A stretch of DNA of 64,000 bases from Tetracentron sinense (lineage: Eukaryota > Streptophyta > Magnoliopsida > Trochodendrales > Trochodendraceae): assembly GCA_015143295.1 (NCBI GenBank), contig CM026562.1:3348001-3412000 (forward strand). The letters run 5' to 3'. The translations under genes were made by a program, and so were the position numbers. This document shows positions 22,577 to 34,800 of this stretch, piece by piece. Position 1 is the stretch's first letter. Every line of letters begins with the position of its first letter. A model generated the notes under the pieces. The model was not told the origin of the DNA. It made no database searches and was given only the letters and a program-made list of their open reading frames with translations.

Positions 22577-24671
22577 GTAAATTACACTGACCTCCTTTGA
22601 GGTTTGGTGAAATTTCAGAAACCTCCGCTCTTGTTTTTGAAATTACACTGCCCCTATCAGGCTCTTTAGATTAACGTCGTTAACCGAGGCTAATCTTTTA
22701 CAATTTTACCCCTGTTACTCTTTGATTGAAAATGCAACCAAATAAAACCCAAACATTCAGCGTAAATGAAGGGAGCGTGGTTGATCGGAGACCATGGTTG
22801 TTAAGAGCTTCCCCAAGGCTGATATGATCCTTCGAAGGTCATTTCATCAAAAATCTGAAGGCCTAATTTTTCCTAATTTTATACATGAATTATCTTACTT
22901 AAGGCCTAATTTTTTTTCCCTAACCCTACTAATAAGAAGTATGGGACGCTATCTAGCAATGCAAAAATTTAAGAACAAGACAAAGGGATGAAATTAAGGG
23001 CACGAAGATGAGAGGCTAGAGGCTTTCAAGCAAAGATGAAGGAGTTTTTACTTGACATGAGTAGCAGACTTTGCAACTTCGAGGTTTTGATAAAAGCATA
23101 CAATATATTAGGATGATATAGCATTCTATCAAGAAGAGGGCAACATGACTGTGAATTTGCAGAGAACGGAGCCGGCAGAGGCGACCCCTACCAACAGCCA
23201 CTAATCGGTACAGTATGAAGACATTGCAGGTTCATAGGCTAAGGCTCCCCAATCCGAGTTTCCTGCTGTTGATCGATCGAATGGCATGAACTCAAAATGA
23301 CGAAACAGAACTAGGGCTCTATAATCGGGTTGTCGATTCCATTCTTTTTCTTTCTATTTTACTCCATTCTCTTTACTTGAGAGTGTCCCAATATCAGAAT
23401 GTTTTGGTTAACACAAACACAATAACACACACTATAGTCAACAAACACACACACCCACACCAACACACACGCTCAGTCAGGGGCGTAGCCAGGATTTTTG
23501 GCTAGGGGGGGCTAATGGTAAGGTGTGGGGGTTCGGGGCTACGCCCCCGGAAAAAAAAAATAGTGCCAAGTTTGTGGGTCATCTCGTCTCTTTGTCCGTT
23601 GGTAAAAAATATAGTTTTGAGTAGTGATGATTAGCGGACCGACTGCTTAACTTACCGTCATGTCCTCATCCCTTTTAACACTCCTTTAATCCTAATTAAG
23701 CTTATCAAAATTAAATTTAAGATTTTTATTGTTTTTTTCTTCTAAAAAACTAGGTTGGATTGCTTAACTCTATGAGTGAGTGAATCTTAACCACAATTGG
23801 TGAGTGTTAAAGAGGGCCGTGGACCAATGAGGACCGGCCATTTCATTACATGATGGAAAACACCGGTAATTTAAGCATTTTCATATGCCTACGCCATCTT
23901 AAATTAAATAATATAAATATTTAAAAAAAAAAAAATTCTTCTCAAAATGTTCAGGAGGAGCTTAGATCCCCCACCACCACCCGGCTTTGCCCTTGCTCAT
24001 TGGCCACATCCACATTACACTATACAATTTAAAAAAATCCCAAAAGTTGAGGGGGGCTTCAGCCCCCCTGGGCCTCATGTGGCTCCGCCCCTGCGCTCAG
24101 TCCACAAGGCTATTGCACCCACACATGAGTCATGCCACACCCTTTTTACATTTTCCCAATTTAAAGTGTCTCTAAACTTTAATCACTTTTGTCACATTTA
24201 ATAGAAAATGACTGTGACACGTGTTAATAGAAATTGAAAGGGACTCGAGTTGACCCGAGGGTGCGATTGAACTTAGGGAGAGTTCAATCGCAATTGGCTG
24301 TGAATCAATCTCAAAAATCCATGTCAAAGACCTTCAGGACGGAATGCACGGTTATATTGTTAGGGATAGTCCTCTAACGGTCATGCCCAATCTTGAGCAC
24401 CAACAAAAATGGGTTACGAGACTCTTAAGCAGGTTTCCAAGCTTACCAAACCAATCTATTGGTCAACTTTGACTTTACAAAGGTAATTTAAACATTTAAA
24501 ATGTTTAAATCATGACATCATTAAAGTCTATCCATGTAATTCGGCAAACTAATGGAAGGGATTATCTATTACACATAATTGAAGTTAAGGGAAGGACATT
24601 CTAATTTCAGAAACAAGAGGGGAGGTTACTGAAATTTTACAAAACCTTAGGGAGGTCAATGTAATTTACCC
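22577..24671. mobile_element. Larger Mutator-like element, possible gene-fragment carrier
   Basis: The left end (GTAAATTACACTGACCTCC at 22577) and the right end (GGAGGTCAATGTAATTTACC near 24651-24670) are inverted copies of the long repeat also seen at 19271-20260. The arms are about 100-150 bp. The interior (22741-23345) is richer in G+C than its surroundings and on the minus strand reads like a 5' UTR and short coding start, which could be a captured host fragment (Pack-MULE style). A hAT sits inside at 23478-24093. No transposase is seen. Flanking 9-bp repeats are not clean. Confidence 0.6.
23478..24093. mobile_element. hAT element inside the Mutator-like element
   Basis: Perfect 8-bp duplications CGCTCAGT lie at 23470-23477 and 24094-24101. 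The ends are CAGGGGCGTAGCCAGG and GTGGCTCCGCCCCTG, with runs of G or C just inside (TAGGGGGGG near the left, CAGCCCCCCTGGG near the right). It is 616 bp, with no transposase. It also carries the GAGTGAATCTTAACC module near 23776-23792. Confidence 0.85.
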
Positions 24672-25007
24672 AAATAAATTAAGACTTGTTTCATGGCTAA
24701 CCTAACAGCCTTGTAACTTGTAAGTAGCTATCAATGGGCTGGGTCCGACTAGACCCAATTTATAAATGGGCTTAAGCCAGCCTGCCTGAGAAATTAGAAC
24801 GAAAATAACACTGTGTTTGGTGTTTTAATAATCAAGTTCTATCGAGGGAGGCTTACTGGACTAAACCCGGTTAAAAGGCTGCCTATTGGGCCTGTAGGCC
24901 ACCACAAAAAAAAGAAAAAGAAAAATCATTGACAGGCCTATGAAAATGAGCCAAGCCCAAGACCAAAAAAGTAGGTACTGTATTAATATTGTGTGTTTTA
25001 GTTACTC
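24672..25007. other. Intergenic stretch, decayed repeat
   Basis: It holds GGGCTGGGTCCGACTAG and GGCCTGTAGGCCACC phrases of the kind found in subterminal parts of plant DNA elements, but no matching ends or target duplication. No gene is seen. Confidence 0.4.
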
Positions 25008-25022
25008 GATATCATTTCAACC

Positions 25023-25205
25023 ACAATAACCCAATTTGGCTTTGCGTGAGGGTGTATCCCAGTTTAGTCCCACATCGGTTGGGAATAGGACCTTGCAAGG
25101 GGCCATCGACCCTCTTTTTAAGATGGACCCTTTTGGAGTGGTTGCTTAGATTTACCCTTACGAGACCTTAGCGGCTACTTTAGGTTTGGCGGAGGTTCGC
25201 TACAA
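25023..25205 (+). mobile_element. 183-bp target-duplicated insertion carrying a TCCCACATCG box
   Basis: A perfect 15-bp duplication GATATCATTTCAACC lies at 25008-25022 and 25206-25220, the length expected for target-primed retroposition. The insert has AGTCCCACATCGGTTGGGA at about 25057-25075, which contains the TCCCACATCG core of the upstream sequence element of plant snRNA and 7SL genes, followed about 35 bp on by CTTTTTAAG. No snRNA or 7SL body and no A-tail are recognisable. It lies about 650 bp upstream of the CNX2 start codon. Confidence 0.6.
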
Positions 25206-25220
25206 GATATCATTTCAACC

Positions 25221-25858
25221 CAAAGAAAAAAGAAAATATTGAGTGAGCCCCACTCACAACCAGGCTCTGGAGTCCGGACCCAGGGCTTTTACTTCTATAG
25301 TCTTTTCTTTTGTCATTTCTAGTTGGTCTGCTTTTCCTGTCTTTATCCTCTGTGTTTGGTACAAGATAGAATACATAAAATAAAATTGCCTTTAAAAAGG
25401 AAGACGCGTGTCTCATTTCTCTTCTCCTGTATATTAATTCGGCTGGCGCTTATTCTATCACATTTTCTTTTCGAATTTCTTAAGAAAGGTCAGTTCTCTC
25501 TTCTCCTCTTCTCCGTTTAAGTAATTGTATAATAATAGTAGAAAAAAAACACCTTTATTTTCTCATTCTCCGGCCAGAATTCTAGGGTTTTTTGCTACTT
25601 GATTTGGTTTGTTCTTCATTTACCGGAAGTACTTCAAAATTGCATAAATCAGCAAATACATTTTTTTTTCTAGACTATTGATGCGATTCACGAAGAACTT
25701 GTATCATTTTCTTCCTCTCTGTTTTCATTTTTTTTTAATGAATTTTGTCCATTTATTGAATTTAATATAGATAAGAATTGGATCAGAGGGTCTCTGAAAT
25801 AATCTGTTATTTATCGTAATATTTTTGGGAATTTCGTTTTGTTGTTTCAGCTACAACG
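25221..25858 (+). promoter_or_regulatory. CNX2 upstream region and 5' UTR with probable leader intron
   Basis: A pyrimidine-rich leader (25400-25480) ends in AAAG/GTCAGT at 25488/25489, a plausible donor. TGTTTCAG at 25843-25850 is a good acceptor eight bases before the ATG. This suggests a 5' UTR intron of about 362 bp, common in plant housekeeping genes. No sharp TATA box is seen. Inferred from splice signals only. Confidence 0.45.
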
Positions 25859-28800
25859 ATGAAACGGCATGCATTGAAAATTTCTGAGTGGCGTTCGGTA
25901 TATGGTAGATCGAATTTCTTTCCTGTATGTTCTCTGAATTGATGTCTGTAATTTTTTGTTTCAGATGAATTTATATTTCACTATGTATTGTTTATGAATC
26001 GAATTTACATAGTTTATTTTTCTAAATGATTATGAAAGGGTTTAAACATGTATTTATCTCTAAAAATATTCCTCATATCACTAATTTCGTTACATATCCA
26101 TATCCATTACATATAATTAATCACCGACCATTCCAAAGTTTTAATTAAAAAGACATTCAAACAGGCATAAGCCTCCACGGTTCCATCTAAAACAGGCGTA
26201 ATCTGTTCCTAGTCTTCCGGAGCTCACACTATGTGGGATATGCTGAGAAACACATGATTAGCTTTCAGCCTTAGGCTACTAGTATTCTCATTTTTTTTTT
26301 TACTTGGGAAAATTTTCTCTTATAATGGAATTTCTAAATTTAATTTGTTTTAATTAACCCCCCTGGTTCATGTGTAGTTCAAACTTCAAATTGGGTTAGC
26401 TATTTGTAACCCCCCCTTCCAATAATATCATACATAAAAGAAGGAAAATAAATGCATATTAGTAACACAAATAAAAATTGCAACAAGATAACATTTTTTA
26501 GGGCGGTGCTAGAGACACACCAATATTTGATGAAGACTCCATTTTTTCTAATTACTGACTACACACCATTAAATTCATAACTTTTATATGCACACCAAAA
26601 TTAAAAAAATTATCTATAAATATTTTTTTACTACACACCAAACTTCAAACTTAGGGTGCCATCATTTCTCGGGAACAATTTTTGTTATCCTGAGAATAGA
26701 AATAGTGTAAATGCGTTTGACAACTTGTATTTAGAGAAAGATTTTAAGAATCATTCCGTTTTTGGCACAATTTTGGAGGAAAACAAGACTTGTCGGAATT
26801 AAATCTGAGAAACGCACTTAAAACGACTGAGACAAGCATGAAAATGGACAAGATAGATGGGGCTTAATAAATTTTGGTAATTTATGACACTTGTGTTGAT
26901 GAATATAACCATATTTAATGCCTACAATAACCTTTTTTTTTTCTTTTTATCCAAACGTAATTCTGTTGTTTCCTTTCTTCATAATTTATTATGACTGATA
27001 GTTGCCACATGCATTCTCTGCACATAATTGATTTAAGAATTAATTATTTCTAGAATGCGAGAATCACTAGATTTGATGCCAAACGGCCCCTTATTAACTA
27101 CAAGAGTATATCATCTGATCACGACAGTGCTACCTATCTCCATTAGTCGAAGTGGTGCCTCACCTATTTGATTAAATAGTTAGGATAATTTCATCGATAA
27201 TACATGCTAGGTACTATTTAAGAAGTGGGATATTGATGTGCAATGCAAGCCTAATGGGGTGGTGTGCAAAAATTCTAGCAATGTTAATCTTTTTATATTA
27301 TTATAAATTTCTATACATTTCATTGGCTTAATGGAATGAAACGAAAAAACCTCAAATAATGAGAAATTGTGAAACAAAAAATTGAATTTCCAATGTATCA
27401 ATCAAACAAAGTGTAATGACCCCAAATCCTACCTTGACCAAAATAGGACTTTGGGATCGCCACATTTCCTTAACTTGCTTAAAATCCATATGTACAAGGC
27501 ATACTACACGAGTCTCCAAAAATGAGAGTAATAAAATTCCGATTTTATAAAACTAAACCATCCTGTACAACAGTCATCTGCCTAACATAATAAAATCCAA
27601 AATAAACAAAATAGTCTAGTACCATTATCAAAGTAGTCTAATAAGCAACATCATTTAAAAGTCTATTACAATTCCTTCAACTAAAACAAAACATAAACTA
27701 TTAGGGGTAACCATCAAAACCCCTGACTCCCTCATCGGAAGGCTCACCTTCTCTTCCTTCTACGTAAGCCTCTTCAATCCACGGCTCTGCCGTATGCTCC
27801 TGCTCTAAACCTGCCAAGACAAAGTCTGGCTGAGTACAAAAGTACTCGGTGTATATAAAATCCAACCAACAATAATAATATACTTGCACTTAGTTAGAAT
27901 CATAACAATAGCATAATTACATAATCAGAGTATGGAAGAACATGTGCTCATATACATTCTATCATCACCTTGACTCGTGTACTTGTGAGAACGTTAGACT
28001 TAGAAGACAATATACTTATGAGATGCTTATGCTTATAAGACCACGTGCTTGTGAGATGCTTATGCTTATGCACTTATTCAAATCATACACTTAAGTGACA
28101 TGCCGCTCTTGGAGGATACGGACCATGCCCATGCAATTACTTAATTGATATGCCACTTTTGGAAGATACGGACCATGCCGGGCTTATTCAGAATGACAGA
28201 CGTATGCAATGCTCATGCTTATGAGTCTTGAGCAGCTTATTCAGAATATGTACTTATTCAGATCCCTCATTGGGCTTATTCAGAATATCAGGCGTATGCA
28301 ATGCTTATGCTTATGGTTCACATGTGTGACTTGTGAGACTCTTATCTTAACATACACGTGCGTTGTGCATAAGTGTTGTAATTAACATTCGAGTAGGTAA
28401 TTGCTTAAATTCCGATTTCCCACCATAAAAACTCACTATGCTGTCCCATACCATATAGTTAGAGAATTCCCGGTTTGAGAGATTTTCCTCTAAGTTTTTA
28501 CCTTCCCGAATATCAATTACCTTGCAAATAATTAAGCATAACTTGACAAGCAATCACGTACATATATATCTTATCATGATTCTTAGCATAATTTATAGTC
28601 AATCCTAACAATTTCATAGTGATATATTAGTATTTATCTTCTCAAGCATTTTCACAAACACCTTGGGTACGTAGATTATGAATCCATTGCCCTTTCACAT
28701 TTTCAATATTTCATCAAACCATAATCCATTCATACAATCCAAATACAATCCACATCCACATATTAATCCCATCTTCCATAGTATTTCCTATCCTTCATAC

Positions 28801-31800
28801 ATTTCATCCACATTATTAAACCATATTTCCATCCATAATAGCTTACTTCATACAAAAATGGGGAAAAACACATCTAATCTCTATTTCTATCATTTCTATC
28901 ATATTAATATTCACAAAACATTATAATAGAGTTGATTTGGATAGTATATTGACCTTAGAGATCATTTCCTTGGATCCAAATCGCTCTCAAGAAGCTTTGG
29001 GGTAGATCTCCAAGCTCTCCTTGCAATCTCCCAACAATCTCCTTCTTCTCCAAGCAATCTTTCCCTCAAAACCCTAGGTTTCCTCTTTTCCCTTACCAAA
29101 TTAGGTTAGAAAATAGTTTAGAACCCTAAAAACCTCAAAATAGAACCCCTATTTATAGCCCCAAGGGTTTAAAACCCCAAAAACGTCTTTTTTTTTTATA
29201 AAAAAACTCACCTGAATGTGATCGATCGCAGAAATTTGCGATAGATCGCACTATTTTGCGATAGATCGCACTATTTTGCGATCGATCGCACCATATTTGC
29301 GATAGATCGCACTCCTCTTTTCCGGATTCCAACAGATTTTACCTCGCTTTGGTATTTTGACAATAACTTTTGACTTGCTCATCGGATTTTGACGATTCAA
29401 CTTGCGTTGGACTAGTCTTTCGAAGGGGAACAACTTTCATATTTTGTGCAACTCCTAATTCTAAGTTTTAAATGGTCTAAATGGGCACACAAGTGGACTG
29501 ATCTGTAATTTTATCAGACAAAACATCGGAAAACCCACTTTTGACTTAGCTTAGGCTCAAAATCTAGAAAAACATTAAACATCAACCTCGAAGAGGGTTT
29601 CAATACCTTTCTAATGGTTCAAGAATCACTCAATTCCGATAAACGGTGACAAAACTAGAGATCCCTAAAGTTTGAGGGTATGTTAAGGCATCCCTCTCTT
29701 TACAAGTTTGATTAAGCCTTAAACACACTAAACCAATTCGATATAAATACTTAAGCATTAAAACATCACAAAGACTATTATACCCATAATACTTGTATAA
29801 AAAGCATGAAAACGATTCAGGTCTCTACACAAAGAGAATCTAAAGCATCTGAGAAATCCCATTACTAAGCTCATCGTTAAGATATGGTCATTAACGATGC
29901 TTGTATTTTCTGAAAAAATGTACACCCTGAGATCCACAACTAGACATTGGCTTGATGAGGACCCAAGTCCAAGCAGTGTCAGAGCTTAGTGCCGCAATCA
30001 TCATATTATTTCCATGTGTAGGTTAGGAACCCACTTTGCCCTTTTTTTTTAGTGTTTCAAGATGAAGTTCCATGTACTGGATCAAAATCTTTTATTACTC
30101 CATTGAGTTTTTTTTTAGATTATGCTCAAGTGTTAGAACAGTCATCTATGGGTTCTATCAAGAACTAGTTCTTCCCACGATAGTTTTGATCAGGTGAAAT
30201 TGATTCTGCTTTTGTCATGTTTTAACCTTAGTTATGACATATTGATGCATGTGTGAGGCAGATTAAAGTTATTAACAAGAAGCCATTTTACACATGAATG
30301 GTAACAGGCTAACAATATTCGAACTGCATGACCAGGTTAATACATGTAGATTGGAACTCAATGGTGAAAGTGGGTCCCATTTCTCATCTGGAAGTAGTAA
30401 TGGCCAAGGTTTAAGTAGTGATCATCTGGCTGGGCCCCATTCAAAGTTGTATGCAACTTCTTGTGCTAAGTTGTCTGAAGATCCACCGAAAGATAATCCT
30501 GTTACCGATATGTTAGTTGATTCATTTGGAAGGCTACACACTTATTTGAGGATCTCCTTGACAGAGCGCTGCAATCTCCGGTGCCAGTACTGTATGCCAG
30601 CTGAGGGCGTGGAGCTCACTCCTAGCCTTAAAGTTCTATCACAGAATGAGATTGTTCGTTTGGCAAATCTCTTTGTCAGCTCGGGGGTGAATAAAATCCG
30701 GTTGACTGGTGGTGAGCCAACCATTAGGAAAGATATTGAAGACATATGCTTACAGTTGTCTAACTTGAAGGGGCTAAAAACACTAGCTATGACTACGAAT
30801 GGAATTACTCTTGCAAGAAAACTTCCAAAGTTGAAAGAGTGTGGGCTGAATTTGGTTAATATTAGCTTAGACACATTGGTCCCAGCAAAGTTTGAGTTAA
30901 TGACCAGGCGTAAAGGGCATGGAAGGGTTATGGAGTCAATTAATGCTGCTATAGACCTCGGCTATAATCCTGTTAAGGTATGCTTCTTCTTCCCGAATTT
31001 GTGTTCCTTTGATCCACTGCTCTTTCTCTGATGTATATGCTCTTCATTATTTTAGTGATCAGTTTTCTGTTTAATATTAGCTTGGTGACTGGTTCTATGC
31101 TGATTTGTTTTGGTCAAGATTTCTTATGATTCAAGATTGATATGCATTTCCATCCACATTGTATCTCAGGTGAATTGTGTCGTAATGCGTGGGTTCAATG
31201 ATGATGAGATTTGTGATTTCGTAGAGTTGACACGTGACAGACCGATAAATATCCGGTTTATTGAGTTCATGCCTTTCGATGGAAATGTCTGGAATGTCAA
31301 GAAACTTGTACCCTACTCAGAAATGCTGGATAGAGTGGTAAGGTAGAAACCTGACAGATGATCCAATGCGTTGATTTCTGAAGCTTCCTTTTTATATATA
31401 CCCCTATGTAGTTTGGATGAAAAGTTATTCATGATAACTGAGCAGGTACAACGATATAAGGGACTAAAGAGACTTCAGGATCATCCTACAGATACGGCTA
31501 AGAATTTCAGGATAGATGGGCATTATGGTACTGTTTCTTTTATCACCTCCATGACTGAGCATTTTTGTGCTGGTTGCAATAGGTTGCGACTTTTAGCTGA
31601 CGGAAACTTCAAAGTATGCCTCTTTGGTCCTTCAGAGGTAAATGATCTCCACACCTGTTATTACTCTGATTATTCTTGCACGTGTTATGGAGTTTATCTT
31701 GCCACTTGATTGTTATCATCCCTGAATTGATGGACCTAAATTTAGCTCAGTGCCATCATAGAAGAAAAAAAAAAGGTTAAAAAATTATGGAATCATTTTA

Positions 31801-34800
31801 GATGTCGCTGCATTAATTTTCTTTGCCTAATTTAATTAAGCTCAGGGCAAGCTGATTACATGGCTGTTATGTTGTCCAATCACATCATGGTTGTGCATGG
31901 AACATCATGCATACAGCTTTCATGCTTAAATCTGAAATGCTAAGCAGCGTTCCACTTTTCAGTATCCTGGTAACGTAGAAGTAAACCTTTCAACCATCTT
32001 GAGGCCATAACTGAGAAAAATGATCGAACATGAATCCTTGGATACGTTTAATCGCTTTATTGTCACCAGTAGACTTTGAAGCAAAATGCTCAATTTTATG
32101 TATATTTAATATCAGTTGTAGGCTTGTAGCTTTCTGACTAGATTTCCTAGCACTATGGAATTATGGATTGCTTTTGTGAATTATTGAATTCTTTAGGTTA
32201 GCAAAAGGTTCATGGCATCATGTGCTTAACCAGAAACAAGTGTTTACCACCTTGGAGCATGACCTTCTTGTCCATTCTTCTGCTCAAAGTGGCAATCATA
32301 TAGAATATCAAGTCTTCGAGTAATCTTTTATAGTCCTGATCAAACCAAAGAAGCTGCTGATCTGTAGGTGTGCAGCTAATGGAAATTAGAGGATGAACGT
32401 GTCTCAGCGTTCTTAACCAATGCTTATGAAAGTAATAGGAGAGATGAAGCACTCTTTAAGAGCCTTGCTAGGGGGCATGTCTTGAGGCATGGATGTGGTG
32501 CAATAGTCAAGATTTTTGGTCATCTTTGTGCACTTCCTCTTCAATTAACCTCATAGAAGGACTAGAAAGATGAAGATGTTCCTAGAGGCATCTCCTTCAG
32601 GTCCGTTTCATTGGATGGGAACGCCTTGGAACTGTTCTTCCTTCCACCCATCTAGAGCAATCAGATCAGATAAAGCTTCATTGTAATCAATAGAAAACTT
32701 TTTTTTGGAAACGAGGGTATCCAGGCCTCTAACCTCTTAGAGCACCTGACTAATCAATAGAAAACTTGGGTTTGGTGATTTAGGGTTTGAGAAGGAGAGA
32801 AATAGAGAAAAAGAAGAAAGAGAGAAGAGGAAAGGGGAATAGAAGAAGTTATCTCCATTCCTGCTAGATCTCCTTTATATATTACTATAGAGATGAAAGG
32901 ACATAGAAGCCTTTTAAGTTCAAGTAATAAAAGAACTAGACTATAAGGGTAATAAAGAGATACTAAAAACAGAATAGAGTAATGACCTTATTTATTAGGC
33001 CCATTACAATACTCTCCCTCAAGCAAAGCAAAGATATCTTGCATGCCTAACTTGCCAACAATGTCACAGTGTTGACTAGATGCTACAACTTTAGTGAGGA
33101 TATCTACTAACTGATGTTTTTCTCGATAGAAATTGGGTATTTATCAGGAGATTTGTAACAGTGGTTTGAAGGAACGGTTTCAAGAATGAGTGTTGTTGGG
33201 CCGAGCGCAATGTATCCTAGTCCCCCTATACGTTTCTAGGGGGTCAATTAACTTGCCGCAACAACAGGGGATTCAGATAAAGCACTTTTGGGAAAAAAGG
33301 GCTCAGATAGATAAAACTGATTACCTTAAGCCCTAGTAAAGTAAGGCCCCTCCCAAGACCTATCCCCACTCGTTAGGAACTACCTTAATAAAAATTTCTG
33401 AAAGGAGGAAGGGAAGATCCATTCCACTTCTAGCGAAAGAGAAAATGACTTCAAATATCAAACGCAAATGGGTAGTGTAATAACAAATGATCCATTGACT
33501 CTTCCTTGTGGAGGCACAAATAGCAATGGTTAGCCAGTTTTCACCCTCTATATATTAAATGGTCACAAGAATTTTATCTAGAGCCGCAGTATAAAGAAAT
33601 GAAAATGTCTTTGACAAAATAACTATAGTCCATACACACCGATAAGGGAATGAGGATCAAGGATAAGAGTCGAAATACTGTAACAATGACCTCATTGAAA
33701 AACTATAATTGTTGTCTTTAGACCATATTCTCCTATCTCTGATAGAGGGACAAGGGGAAGATGATAAAAATTGCCGCATCAAACGAAGAAACTCGGGCAA
33801 CTCCCAATCATTCAGATCCCGTCTTAACCTTGGACACCTGACCACCCCGACCTCACTAGACTCAAAGCAATCCGCAATCGAGGCCTCCCTATCCCTAGAA
33901 AGATAGAAGATGCTCTCGAAAGCATCTTCTAAACTCATCTCCCTACACTACACATCCTACCAAAATCTCAACTCAGACCCGTCATCTATCTTGAATCTAA
34001 TGCGAGGGGATAAAAACCTAGTCACAACCATTATCCCTCTCCACTGTCCTACCCCATGAGGTCCCCTAACCTCCCTTAGATTCCAATTCATAGATTTCCT
34101 TTCCCGTATTTGGCCTCAATCACTTTCTACCACATGCTACCCTCTCTTCTCTGAAGTGCCAAATCCATTTGCCTAGTAATGACTTATTCATCTTTACTAA
34201 AGATATTAAGTTAAGGCCACCATCCTTCATTGGTCGCTAAACTTAGTCCCATGCTACTATGTGGTATTTACCTTTGTCCCCTTTGTCATTCCTTAAGAAC
34301 TCATGTTGCACACTTTCAAGAACATGGATGTCATGAAATGATTAAGGAAGCTAAGAAATGAGTTGGGAGGCTCCAAATAGTGCTTTTGCTGAGTGTGACT
34401 TTCCTTTAGAGAGGAAAGAACATTTCCACCCGACTAATCTTCTTTCACATTTTTCAACCACATGGGCCCACGTTGCCTTAGACTTGAAAGATGAGCTCAA
34501 AGGCATACCAAGGTAAATCGATGGGAGAGGACATTGGCCCATGCTGCCTTAAACTTGAAAGACGAGCCCAAAGGCATACCAAGGTAAACCGATGGGAGAG
34601 AGCCCGCCTTACATCCCTAATTGGCAACTAACGCCTCTAGATTCGAAATCTCGCCAACATTCACCATCTCACTTTTGCCTAAATTGACCCTCATTCCAGA
34701 AACAACCTCAAAGCACCTAAATAAACATCTGAGATATGCCAGCTGGCGATGAGAGGCCTCAAAGAAACGACTGTATCATCCGTGAACTGAAGATGCGAAA

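Noticed and set aside
33150-33450. Second possible organelle-derived stretch next to the antisense LINE
   Set aside because: GC-richer than its surroundings, but I recognise no organelle gene or boundary, so it is left unassigned.
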